Source: Deinococcus marmoris DSM 12784 | Lineage (GTDB): Bacteria > Deinococcota > Deinococci > Deinococcales > Deinococcaceae | Direction: 5' to 3' | Assembly: GCF_000701405.1 (NCBI RefSeq) | Contig: NZ_JNIV01000059.1 | Location: 1-29,259 of the forward strand | DNA: 29,259 nt | In this document: positions 1 to 12,766 of the stretch, piece after piece | Layout: the number at the start of each line of letters is the position of its first letter | Position numbering within the stretch: position 1 is the first letter of the stretch | Program-made: the position numbers and the translations under genes | The notes under the pieces: generated by a model | What the model was told of the DNA's origin: nothing | Seen by the model: only the letters and a program-made list of their open reading frames with translations | The model's database searches: none

Positions 1-1109
1 ATACGGACTCCGATTAAATCCTGTAGGCTGTACAGATCAAAAAATTCTTCTCTTCCATCCAACTCCAGCACTCTGCTGACGACTTCTGGAGCATTTTCCG
101 TGCCAGTACTTGCGCCGTCGAGCGGCGTAGAGCGCAATTCTTCGCTTTCCTCGCTGAGGGCAAAACGGAAACTGAACTTTTGGAATTGACCAAGTACTCA
201 GTGTCTGGGGCGCGTAACATTTTGCAGCGGTATCACACCCTCGGCCTGGACGGTTTAGGGGATGGTCGGGCGCACAATCAGGGCGCACCTACGGTCCTGA
301 GTCCAGATGAACAGCAAGCTGTTGCTGTTCATCTGCGACAAGATTTTGACCAAGGCATCGTCTGGGATGGCAAAATGCTCCAGCAATGGATTCGAGAACA
401 GTTCGGCAAAGAGGTCTACCTCAGCCGAACCTATGAATTCATGCGTCTGGCTGGATTTTCGCCACAACGGCCTCGTCCCCGGCACGTCGGAGGCGACGAA
501 GCAGCCAAAGAAGCGTTCAAATCAAAGTCCTGACGGAGCGGCTTCGCGCAGCGGAGCGGCTCCATCCACATGTCTCACTCTGGGCGATGGACGAGCATCG
601 GATCGGCTTACAACCCATCACCCGGCCCGTCTGGACACCGACTGGTCAACCGGCCATCCGGCCCGTTCAGCCCCGTTACGAGTGGCTTTATCTCTACGCC
701 TTCGTCTGTCCTGAAACTGGAGCCAGCCAGTTCTGGTTGATTCCAGAGGTGACAAAACGGGCCTATCAACTCGTCATTGCTGCCTTTGCCACCAGTCTTG
801 GCGCTGGTCCCCATCATCATGTGCTACTCGTTGAAGATGGCGCGGGCTTCCATGTCCCTCCTGCGGAGGGACATCCTCCCGGCATCGAAACCATCACGCT
901 TCCTCCCTATGCTCCAGAGTTGCAACCTGTGGAACGGGTCTGGAATTTGACCGATAAGCCGCTCACTAACTGCTGTTTTGACTCGTTGGATCACCTTCAA
1001 GACACGTTGGGTCAGCAGTGCGCTTGGCTTGAAACTCAACCTGACCTCATCACCCAGCACACCCTTTTCCACTGGTGGCCGCTCTGCATGAATTAATCGG
1101 AGTCCGTAT
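1..1109 (+). mobile_element. IS630-family insertion sequence, complete ends, frameshifted transposase
   Basis: The first 17 bases (atacggactccgattaa) are the exact reverse complement of bases 1093-1109, and matching continues imperfectly inward (23 of 26). Within these ends lies an IS630-type transposase. IS630 elements duplicate a TA target, so the strict element is probably 4-1106, with TA copies at 2-3 and 1107-1108. The bases after 1109 continue an open reading frame of the HNH gene, so the element has landed inside that gene. The left flank lies outside the window, so the matching target sequence cannot be verified. Confidence 0.9.
180..1096 (+). pseudogene. IS630-family transposase, reading frame broken near 520-530
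   Basis: DDE transposase that would cut and join the element ends. The N-terminal helix-turn-helix part is read in one frame to a TGA at 531-533. The catalytic part continues in the -1 frame from about 527 to TAA 1094-1096, which lies inside the right inverted repeat. The family pattern joins smoothly across the break (AAKEAFKSK followed by VLTERLRAAERLHPHVSLWA). All three catalytic acidic residues survive: Asp in WAMDEHR, Asp in VEDGAGFH, Glu in LQPVERVW. No canonical X XXY YYZ slippery heptamer is visible at the junction, so a 1-base loss is likelier than programmed frameshifting. TTG 180 is the only usual start seen, but helix-turn-helix-like sequence stays open upstream to 27, so the true start may be a rare codon further upstream. 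Confidence 0.8.
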
Positions 1110-1111
1110 CA

Positions 1112-2227
1112 GGCCACGCGGAAACGCCTCTTCCGCAGCGTGATCAACCCGCCCAACCTGACCAAACGGCAAGCCAGATCCCCGACACATCTTCCACACC
1201 ACTGCTTGCTGTCTGGGAACCCCTTCAATCGGCCCCACCACGACCCACCGCTGATGCCCGTGCTTGCCAGCACTGCGGCAAGCGGGGAAGTCTCTTCGCG
1301 CCGCTCAAGCTGAACAACGAGGGGCTGTGCCGCGAGTGTGCCCACAAGGCTCAGGAGGCACTAGGGCGTTTCCGCACGCGCTTTCTGGCAGCCTGTGCGG
1401 ACGGCGTCATGGAACATCATGAATGGCAGGATTTACAGCAGACTATTTTACGGGAAGAACTGTATGCCAAAGCTGCCCTTGATTTTGTGAGGACCGATGC
1501 TGTGCGCCTGATGGAGCGGACACTCACCCTCGCCTATTCGGATGGAATCATCAGTTCGCAGGAGGAAAGTGATTTTGGGGATCTGGCGCGTTTGCTCCGC
1601 ATCCCGCCGGGCCTGCTGGCCCCCCTCCAAAGCGAACTTGCGGATTTGCGCGCCGCCACCAGCATCCGCGAAGGCCACCTGCCCGCAGTTCAGACGACAG
1701 TTCTTCTGGACGCTGGCGAAGTGGCCCACCTGGAAGTTTCTGCCACTTTTCGACATGTCACCGCCACCCGCAGCCGCGACATCGTTGGACGTGTGGTGGT
1801 GACCAACCGTCAGATTTATTTCATCGGCAGCGCGGGCGAGGGCGGCTGGAACGTGCAGTACGGCAAAATTCTTCGGATTGAGGAACGCTCGGACGGCGTG
1901 AATCTCGAACTGTCGGTCAAGAAGGGCAGCGGCACCTATCACCATGTCACCAAACCCCTGATTCTCAGCGCCACTCTGGACGCTTTAGTGCGGCTGCATA
2001 AGCGGCTCTTGCTGATGCCGCAGACTGAACGGGCAAGCCGCAGCATTCCACAGAACGTCAAAATCGCTGTGTGGCAAAGGGATCAGGGGAAATGCGTAGA
2101 GTGCGGGGACAACAATTATCTGGAATACGATCATGTGATTCCCCATAGCCTGGGCGGAGCGAGTACCGAGAACAATCTGCAACTGCTGTGTCGGCGCTGC
2201 AATTTGCAAAAGAGCAACAAAATCTAA
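1112..2227 (+). CDS. Zinc ribbon-TerB-like-PH-like-HNH endonuclease, 5' end interrupted by the IS element
   Basis: Predicted metal-dependent HNH nuclease; biological target unknown. The frame is open from the IS boundary with no ATG, GTG or TTG before ATG 1409. Yet that upstream stretch encodes a convincing zinc ribbon (CQHC then CREC, codons near 1265-1340) after a Pro/Gln-rich linker. The original gene was therefore longer and began left of the IS. After ATG 1409 come a helical TerB-like segment (AYSDGIISSQEES), a beta-rich PH/GRAM-like segment (about 1690-1960) and a C-terminal HNH (CVECG, YDHVIPHSLGG, ENNLQLLCRRCN) reaching the TAA at 2225-2227. A shortened protein from ATG 1409 would keep the nuclease domain but lose the ribbon. 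Domain names for the two middle parts come from pattern only. Such mixes of sensor-like domains with HNH occur in defence-type proteins, but nothing nearby proves that role. Confidence 0.75.
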   Translation, partial: GHAETPLPQRDQPAQPDQTASQIPDTSSTPLLAVWEPLQSAPPRPTADARACQHCGKRGSLFAPLKLNNEGLCRECAHKAQEALGRFRTRFLAACADGVMEHHEWQDLQQTILREELYAKAALDFVRTDAVRLMERTLTLAYSDGIISSQEESDFGDLARLLRIPPGLLAPLQSELADLRAATSIREGHLPAVQTTVLLDAGEVAHLEVSATFRHVTATRSRDIVGRVVVTNRQIYFIGSAGEGGWNVQYGKILRIEERSDGVNLELSVKKGSGTYHHVTKPLILSATLDALVRLHKRLLLMPQTERASRSIPQNVKIAVWQRDQGKCVECGDNNYLEYDHVIPHSLGGASTENNLQLLCRRCNLQKSNKI

Positions 2228-2379
2228 CCACCTCGTCCAAATCCATAAACCCACCCTTAGAAACCCCCCCTCCCCGCCCTCCCACACGCCCTCCATCCAC
2301 CCCATCACCCAAAAGCAGGACGCGTGACTTGCTCTTAACTGACAGAATGCGGTCAATGCATCACGTTACTCTGGGGAAT

Positions 2380-3056
2380 ATGCGCCCCACCCTCTTTCTC
2401 GCCCTCGTTCCGGCCCTGCTGCTGGGCCTGAGCGCCTGCACGCCCAAGACCAGCGGCCCTGGCCCCACCGTGCAGACCAGCACGCCTGTCAGCACGGTGT
2501 CCTTTTATCCCAGTCAGGCCGGGCTGGCGTGGTCCTACCTGCCCGAAGGCGAGCCGACTTCCGCCATGCCCTACGTGCTGCGGGCGCTGGGGCCGAGCAT
2601 CTACGCCAACCAGACCGTGCAGGCGCTGCAACTGACCGGGCGCGGTGCGGACCAGACGTGGTACCGGACTTTCTCGGCAGACGGCGTCAAGCTGCTGGGC
2701 CTCCGCAAACCCGGCGTCAATGTGCGACTGGACCCGCCGTGGCTGGAATACCCGGCGGAAAGCGCCTGGAAGGTGGGCCTGACGTGGCAGGGCGTGAGCA
2801 ACATCGCCATCAGCGGCGACGACGGCAAGGTGCAGGCGCAGGGCACGCTGAATTACAGCTACACCGTGCAGGAACAGCGGCAGCAGGACACGCCCGCCGG
2901 AAAATTCGAGGTCTGGGTGGTCACCCGTCAGGTCAGCGATACGGTGGGCGGCCTGTTTCCAGCCACGCAACAACTGTGGTTCACGCCGTATGTGGGCGAG
3001 GTCCGCACACCTGAAGGCTTACTGCTGGTGGGACGCAACTTCAAGGGAGGGCGCTG

Positions 3057-3057
<1 letters not shown>
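2380..3057 (+). CDS. Predicted lipoprotein, translationally coupled to dxs
   Basis: 225-residue exported protein of unknown function. It begins with a short signal peptide and lipobox (LSAC, Cys at residue 20), so it should be cleaved by signal peptidase II and lipid-anchored. The mature part is Thr/Pro/Ser-rich at first, then mostly beta strands with several Trp residues and no motif I recognise. In-frame ATGs at 2347 and 2356 would lengthen the signal peptide; 2380 gives the most typical one, although its only G-rich stretch lies too close to be a good ribosome site. Its TGA overlaps the dxs ATG (ATGA at 3057), which implies co-translation. Confidence 0.75.
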
Positions 3058-4967
<1,910 letters not shown>

Positions 4968-4977
4968 AGCGATCAAC

Positions 4978-5015
4978 GAGAAGGGGAAGCAGTTTCGACT
5001 CTGCTTCCCCTTCTC
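4978..5015. terminator. 15-bp hairpin between convergent dxs and proA
   Basis: Perfect inverted repeat: gagaaggggaagcag (4978-4992) pairs with ctgcttccccttctc (5001-5015) around an 8-base loop. It sits between the stop codons of two convergent genes and probably ends both transcripts. There is no clear T run on either side, so termination without a U tract, or simple RNA end protection, is inferred from position. Confidence 0.7.
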
Positions 5016-5020
5016 CTGAT

Positions 5021-6310
5021 CTAGTCCCTGATCTGCCCTTCCCCCACCACCACCCATTTCGTCGTGGTCAGTTCCCGGAGGCCCATCGGCCCGCGTGCGT
5101 GCAGCTTCTGTGTGCTGATGGCAACTTCCGCACCCAGCCCCAGTTGCCCGCCGTCATTGAAACGGGGGCTGGCATTGACGATCACGGCGGCGCTGTCCAC
5201 ATCCTGAATAAAGCGGGTGATCTGGGCGTCGTCGCGCGTCAGGATCACGTCGGTGTGGTTGCCATGCGTGGCGATGAAATCCAGCGCTTCCTCCAGACCA
5301 GCCACGACTTTGAGGCTGGCGGTCAGGGCCAGGAATTCAGTGCCGTAATCGGCGTCGTCGGCAGGTGTCACAACAATGCCCGCGTCCTGCAACGCGCCCC
5401 ACGCCTCGGCGTCGGCGCGCACTTCCACGCCATTTTCCAACAATGCGCGGGTAATCTGGGGCAACGCAGGCAGGGCGTCACGGTCAATCAGCAGCGTGTC
5501 CAACGCATTGCAGGCGCTGGGTTTCTGAACCTTGGCATTCACGACGATCTCGGCAGCCCGCTGAACGTCCTGCGGATCACGGGTGAAGCTGGCGTCCAAG
5601 TAGATATGCACCACGCCGATACCGCCCACGATCACGGGGACAGTGGCATTCTCCACGCAGTAACGGTGCAGCCCGGCCCCGCCGCGCGGGATGATGGCGT
5701 CCACCAGATCGTCCAGGCGCAGCAGTTCGCGCATGCGCTCGCGGGCCGGATCGTGGATGACCTGCACGGCGTCGGCGGGGAGATTCTGGGCCTCCAGAGC
5801 CGCGCGAATCGCTCCCTCCAGCGCCGCGTTGCTGTGGACCGTTTCCTTGCCGCCGCGCAGAATGACCGCATTGCCGCTCATCAGGGCCAGCGCCGCCACG
5901 TCCACCGTCACGTTGGGGCGCGATTCGTAAATGACGCCCAGCACGCCCAGCGGCACGCGCCTCTGCGAGACCTGAATGCCGCTGGGCTGGGTCTGCGCCC
6001 CCGTGGTCTCCCCCACCGGATCGGGCAGGCGCGAGACGGCCTCCACGTCGGCGGCCACCGTTCTCAGCGCGGCGGCGTCCAGGCGCAGGCGGGCGATCAT
6101 GTGTTCGGGCAGACCCGCTTCCTGCGCGGCCAGCACGTCCTGGGCGTTGGCCCGCACGATTCCGTCTTCACGGGCACGCAGCTCGGCGGCGATGGCCCGC
6201 AGCGCCTCTACCTTGCGCGCCGTGGGCAGGGAACGCAGCACCCGGCCCGCCGCTTTTGCCCGCACGCCCATCTCGCGGATCCCCGTTGCCGTGTCTTGCA
6301 GCGCTGTCAT
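5021..6310 (-). CDS. proA: Gamma-glutamyl phosphate reductase (glutamate-5-semialdehyde dehydrogenase)
   Basis: NADPH-dependent reduction of gamma-glutamyl phosphate to glutamate-5-semialdehyde, the second step of proline synthesis. At 429 residues it has normal ProA length. Visible motifs are the VPLGVLGVIYESRPNVT stretch (119-135), the cofactor-loop LRGGKE (151-156) and the catalytic-cysteine stretch QKPSACNALDT with Cys 267. The C-terminus (GPMGLRELTTTKWVV) is typical. Leaderless expression is likely: TACGCT at 6318-6323 lies 7 nt before the ATG. The partner proB is not in the window. The gene follows yvcK on the same strand, but its own promoter and an intervening hairpin suggest separate transcription. 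Confidence 0.97.
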   Translation of the reverse strand: MTALQDTATGIREMGVRAKAAGRVLRSLPTARKVEALRAIAAELRAREDGIVRANAQDVLAAQEAGLPEHMIARLRLDAAALRTVAADVEAVSRLPDPVGETTGAQTQPSGIQVSQRRVPLGVLGVIYESRPNVTVDVAALALMSGNAVILRGGKETVHSNAALEGAIRAALEAQNLPADAVQVIHDPARERMRELLRLDDLVDAIIPRGGAGLHRYCVENATVPVIVGGIGVVHIYLDASFTRDPQDVQRAAEIVVNAKVQKPSACNALDTLLIDRDALPALPQITRALLENGVEVRADAEAWGALQDAGIVVTPADDADYGTEFLALTASLKVVAGLEEALDFIATHGNHTDVILTRDDAQITRFIQDVDSAAVIVNASPRFNDGGQLGLGAEVAISTQKLHARGPMGLRELTTTKWVVVGEGQIRD

Positions 6311-6317
6311 GCCGCCC

Positions 6318-6323
6318 AGCGTA
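6318..6323 (-). promoter_or_regulatory. -10 element of leaderless proA promoter
   Basis: Minus-strand TACGCT (TANNNT type), 7 nt before the proA ATG at 6310. This spacing puts the transcription start at or next to the start codon. No convincing -35 box. Confidence 0.6.
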
Positions 6324-6363
6324 ACAGGCAGTGAGGGGCGGGGGACGGGCGGCCTCTAGTCCA

Positions 6364-6398
6364 GCGCCGCCTCCAGTGGAGGGCGGTCTGTGGTCTGG

Positions 6399-6417
<19 letters not shown>
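6364..6417 (-). terminator. 13-bp inverted repeat spanning the yvcK stop codon
   Basis: GCGCCGCCTCCAG (6364-6376) pairs perfectly with CTGGAGGCGGCGC (6405-6417), enclosing 28 bases. The right arm is the last coding part of yvcK (Arg-Arg-Leu-Gln), so the hairpin straddles its stop codon. There is no T run; it could end yvcK transcripts or protect their 3' end. A competing inner hairpin (CCTCCA/TGGAGG) also exists. Confidence 0.5.
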
Positions 6418-7793
<1,376 letters not shown>

Positions 7794-7808
7794 CGCCGCC
7801 TCCCCATC

Positions 7809-8648
<840 letters not shown>

Positions 8649-8655
8649 ACGGTCC

Positions 8656-8661
8656 AGTCTA
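8656..8661 (-). promoter_or_regulatory. -10 element of leaderless rapZ promoter
   Basis: Minus-strand TAGACT, 7 nt before ATG 8648; it decides the rapZ start codon. No recognisable -35 box. Confidence 0.6.
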
Positions 8662-8733
8662 CTCGGCTCGCCGTGAACTTCGGGCGTGAACGGTTCGGCA
8701 GGGCATTCAGCAGGACGCATGGTGGGCTGGCGA

Positions 8734-8783
8734 TCACGGTGCGAGTTCACGGTGGTCACGGTTGATCATGGTCCGGTCACGGT
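8734..8783. repeat. Cluster of TCACGGT heptamers in the divergent rapZ/lipoprotein intergenic region
   Basis: TCACGGT occurs at 8734-8740, 8747-8753, 8756-8762 and 8777-8783, with a one-mismatch copy (TCATGGT) at 8766-8772. Start-to-start spacings are 13, 9, 10 and 11 bases, close to one helical turn. The cluster lies just upstream of the predicted promoter of the lipoprotein gene at 8867. It could be a multi-site operator; no regulator is identified. Confidence 0.55.
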
Positions 8784-8791
8784 GTGTTTTT

Positions 8792-8797
8792 TAAGGT
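8792..8797 (+). promoter_or_regulatory. Probable -10 element for the Ig-like lipoprotein gene
   Basis: TAAGGT lies 6 nt before an ATG at 8804, the leaderless spacing. The stronger translation start is ATG 8867, with an AGGAGGAG ribosome site, so the transcript probably carries a 60-base leader. Confidence 0.45.
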
Positions 8798-8866
8798 GGG
8801 GTCATGCGAAGGAGATGCATCTGGCCAGCGGTTGGCCGGGCTTCCCGCGCCCAGGAGGAGAACACC

Positions 8867-10114
8867 ATGAAACCACTGAATATTGCCCTGCTGCTGACCA
8901 CCGCCCTGAGCCTCGCCGCCTGCGGAGGTGGGGGAGGAACGCCAGCCGGAGACACCACCGCGCCCACGGTCAGCCTGACGGCGTCCCCCAATCCGGTGAT
9001 GGCGGCTGGAGCCGTGGGCCTGACAGCGGCGGCCACCGATGATGTCGGCGTGACCCAGGTGGTGTTCTACCGGGGCGCAGCCGAGATCAGCACCGACACC
9101 ACCGTACCCTACGAGGCCAGCGACAACGTGACGGCAGCCGACAACGGCACCGTGCAGTACCGCGCTGTCGCCCGTGACGCCGCCGGAAACACCAGGGAGG
9201 CCACCAGCGACGTGACCGTCAGTATCGGGGCACCCACCGACGTCACTGCGCCCAGCATCGTGTCCATCACGCCGGCCAGCGGGGCCACCGGCGTGCCCAA
9301 GAACGCCAACATCACGGTGACCTTCAGCGAGAAGATGAACCAGGCGGCCACTCAGGCGGCTTACCAGTCTACCGATCTGCCTGCCGCTGGAGTCGTCTTT
9401 AGCTGGAATCCGGCAGGCACGGTCATGACCATCAATCCCAATGCAGACATGCTCTATACCGCCGCCGGCAAGACCTACGCCTTCAGCCTGACCACCACTG
9501 CCACCGACATGGCAGGCAACGCCCTTCCCGCCACCAACAGCAGCTTCAAAACCTTTAAGCAGATCACCACCACGATTAACAGCACGGCGACGCTGGACGG
9601 GCGAGTGCGCTCGGACGGAGAGGTAGTGACCAACGACGACTCTCTGTATATCGGCGACAGCGCCTCGGTTGGAAATGCCACTTACCGCAGCTATCTGAGC
9701 TTCGATCTGACTGGCCTGCCAGCCGCCCTGACCAGCGCCAACATTCTGGCCGCGAACCTGACCGTCAACCAGTATGTGGTGGCTGGCAATCCGTATACCG
9801 ACCTGGATGTGGGGGCCAGCGACCTGATTCTGGATCATGTGAATTACGGCACCTCACTGACCGCCGTCGACTTCGATCCCACGGTGTACAGCAACCAGGG
9901 CGACATCATCAGCAGCCTCACTCTCGGCAACTACACCAAGTCTGTCCTGAGTGCCCTCAAGGATGACCGCACCAACAGCCGTGTCCGCTCGCAGTACCGC
10001 CTGCGCTTCGCCAAGCTGACCGACGGGGACGGCAACGCCGACATCGCTTACCTGAGATCGGGCGACAGCGCCACCAACAAGCCCACCCTGGAAATCACCT
10101 ACCTGATTCCGTAA
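8867..10114 (+). CDS. Surface lipoprotein with Ig-like domains and a DNRLRE/CBM-like C-terminal domain
   Basis: 415-residue exported lipoprotein. The signal peptide ends in the lipobox LAAC with lipidated Cys 19, followed by a flexible glycine-rich linker (GGGGG). Next come an Ig-like repeat opening with TTAPTVSLTASPNPV (about 30-115), a second Big_5-type Ig domain (DVTAPSIVSITPASGATGVP, FSEKM, DMAGN; about 118-225), and a beta-rich C-terminal domain (about 228-415). That last domain has a pattern like DNRLRE/CBM96 modules (YRSYLSFDLTGLP, LEITYLIP). The likely role is adhesion or polysaccharide/envelope binding; no catalytic motif is seen. Start chosen for the strong AGGAGGAG site and the signal peptide. 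An in-frame ATG at 8804 matches a leaderless start and would add 21 residues. A hairpin terminator follows. Confidence 0.85.
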   Translation: MKPLNIALLLTTALSLAACGGGGGTPAGDTTAPTVSLTASPNPVMAAGAVGLTAAATDDVGVTQVVFYRGAAEISTDTTVPYEASDNVTAADNGTVQYRAVARDAAGNTREATSDVTVSIGAPTDVTAPSIVSITPASGATGVPKNANITVTFSEKMNQAATQAAYQSTDLPAAGVVFSWNPAGTVMTINPNADMLYTAAGKTYAFSLTTTATDMAGNALPATNSSFKTFKQITTTINSTATLDGRVRSDGEVVTNDDSLYIGDSASVGNATYRSYLSFDLTGLPAALTSANILAANLTVNQYVVAGNPYTDLDVGASDLILDHVNYGTSLTAVDFDPTVYSNQGDIISSLTLGNYTKSVLSALKDDRTNSRVRSQYRLRFAKLTDGDGNADIAYLRSGDSATNKPTLEITYLIP

Positions 10115-10131
10115 GCATCCATCCAGAACCA

Positions 10132-10174
10132 AAGCTGCCAGAGGCTCACTCGCTTCTGGCAGCTTCTTATTTTG
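10132..10174 (+). terminator. Intrinsic terminator after the Ig-like lipoprotein gene
   Basis: aagctgccagaggc (10132-10145) pairs with gcttctggcagctt (10152-10165), a 14-bp stem with one G-T, followed by T-rich cttatttt on the plus strand. It lies between convergent genes and may also limit metG read-through. Confidence 0.8.
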
Positions 10175-10182
10175 CCCGTGCC

Positions 10183-12207
<2,025 letters not shown>

Positions 12208-12301
12208 GGTTTGCCTTCCTTTCCACCCGGCACTTTGAGGGTGCAGCGCCCTGATGAGAGGCGGGGCGGACAACCTGCACAGGATACGGAAAAAATGGCC
12301 A

Positions 12302-12348
12302 GAAAAAACGGGGGCGGGGTGCATCCCGTTGAAGAGTTACACCCCGCC
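12302..12348 (-). terminator. Intrinsic terminator in the metG leader (attenuator)
   Basis: On the minus strand ggcggggtg (12348-12340) pairs with caccccgcc (12321-12313) around an 18-base loop, then cccgttttttct with six T. It stands about 95 bases before the metG ATG and 33 bases after the stop of the Met-rich leader ORF. A terminator in this place is expected for transcription attenuation. The leader also has a possible competing pair: CAGGGG at 12383-12388, over the leader stop codon, with CCCCTG at 12356-12361. Confidence 0.8.
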
Positions 12349-12381
12349 TGAAAACCCCCTGTTTTGACTGAACACAGCCGC

Positions 12382-12435
12382 TCAGGGGCGCGGGGGCATT
12401 CGCATCATCCCGGTCTGGGGGAAAGTGATGGTCAT
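12382..12435 (-). CDS. Met-rich leader peptide of metG
   Basis: 17-codon ORF encoding MTITFPQTGMMRMPPRP. Internal Met codons are residues 10, 11 and 13 (ATG ATG CGA ATG), a strong excess for such a short peptide placed before a methionyl-tRNA synthetase. A TAAACT -10 lies 6 nt before its ATG, the leaderless layout used by many genes here. An intrinsic terminator follows and then metG. I infer a control peptide: when charged tRNA-Met is short, the ribosome stalls on the Met codons and changes leader folding so that transcription reaches metG. No product function beyond this is expected. The ORF and its context are seen in the sequence; the mechanism is inference. Confidence 0.75.
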   Translation of the reverse strand: MTITFPQTGMMRMPPRP

Positions 12436-12441
12436 GGTGAA

Positions 12442-12447
12442 AGTTTA
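12442..12447 (-). promoter_or_regulatory. -10 element of the metG leader transcript
   Basis: Minus-strand TAAACT, 6 nt before the leader peptide ATG at 12435. It predicts a transcript starting on or beside that ATG, with about 230 bases of leader before metG. Confidence 0.6.
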
Positions 12448-12511
12448 GCTCGGGTGTGGGTTGGGGGAAATATGGGAAATGGCAGAGGGGTTGTGGGATT
12501 GCCCTGCCCGC

Positions 12512-12644
12512 TTAACCCCTCCGGCCCTGCGGGCCACCTCCCCTTAGAAGGGAGGCAAGAGGATTGCGTGTGGCACGATATTCCACGCTCCTTGGCTCCC
12601 TTTTGAGGGGAGCTGGCTGCGAAGCAGACTGAGGGGTTTCTTTT
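12512..12644 (+). repeat. Structured dispersed repeat, copy A
   Basis: 133-bp imperfect palindrome running from TTAACCCCTCCGG to GACTGAGGGGTTTCTTTT. Copy B is at 27554-27687. The two arms, GCCACCTCCCCTTAGAAGGG and CCCTTTTGAGGGGAGCTGGC (inner parts shown), are near complements. Small side hairpins (ggccc/gggcc; ctgc/gcag) are preserved in copy B with different bases. It encodes no plausible protein. It lies 65 bp upstream of the metG leader -10 and upstream of the divergent EF-G-like gene. It is likely a small non-coding repeat or MITE-like element, a class known in Deinococcus. Confidence 0.85.
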
Positions 12645-12766
12645 GGCTTCAGCCTGAGCGCTTGCCATCTAACCGTTGTAAACTGCACCCACCAAAACCC
12701 AAGTCCGCGCCGGAAGCCGTTCGCCCCGCCCCCTCTTTTTGACTAAAAAGGATCGGTGGTCCAAGA

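Noticed and set aside
515..530. Programmed -1 frameshift in the IS630 transposase
   Set aside because: The junction lacks an X XXY YYZ heptamer; a one-base deletion is simpler, although other IS copies could change this view.
12208..12447. T-box riboswitch in the metG leader
   Set aside because: No T-box core motif is seen; the short Met-rich ORF plus terminator explains the leader better.
12432..12668. Open frames translating to peptides containing CLPSKGRW
   Set aside because: They are chance translations of the dispersed repeat, and the same peptide appears from copy B at 27554-27687; they are not genes.
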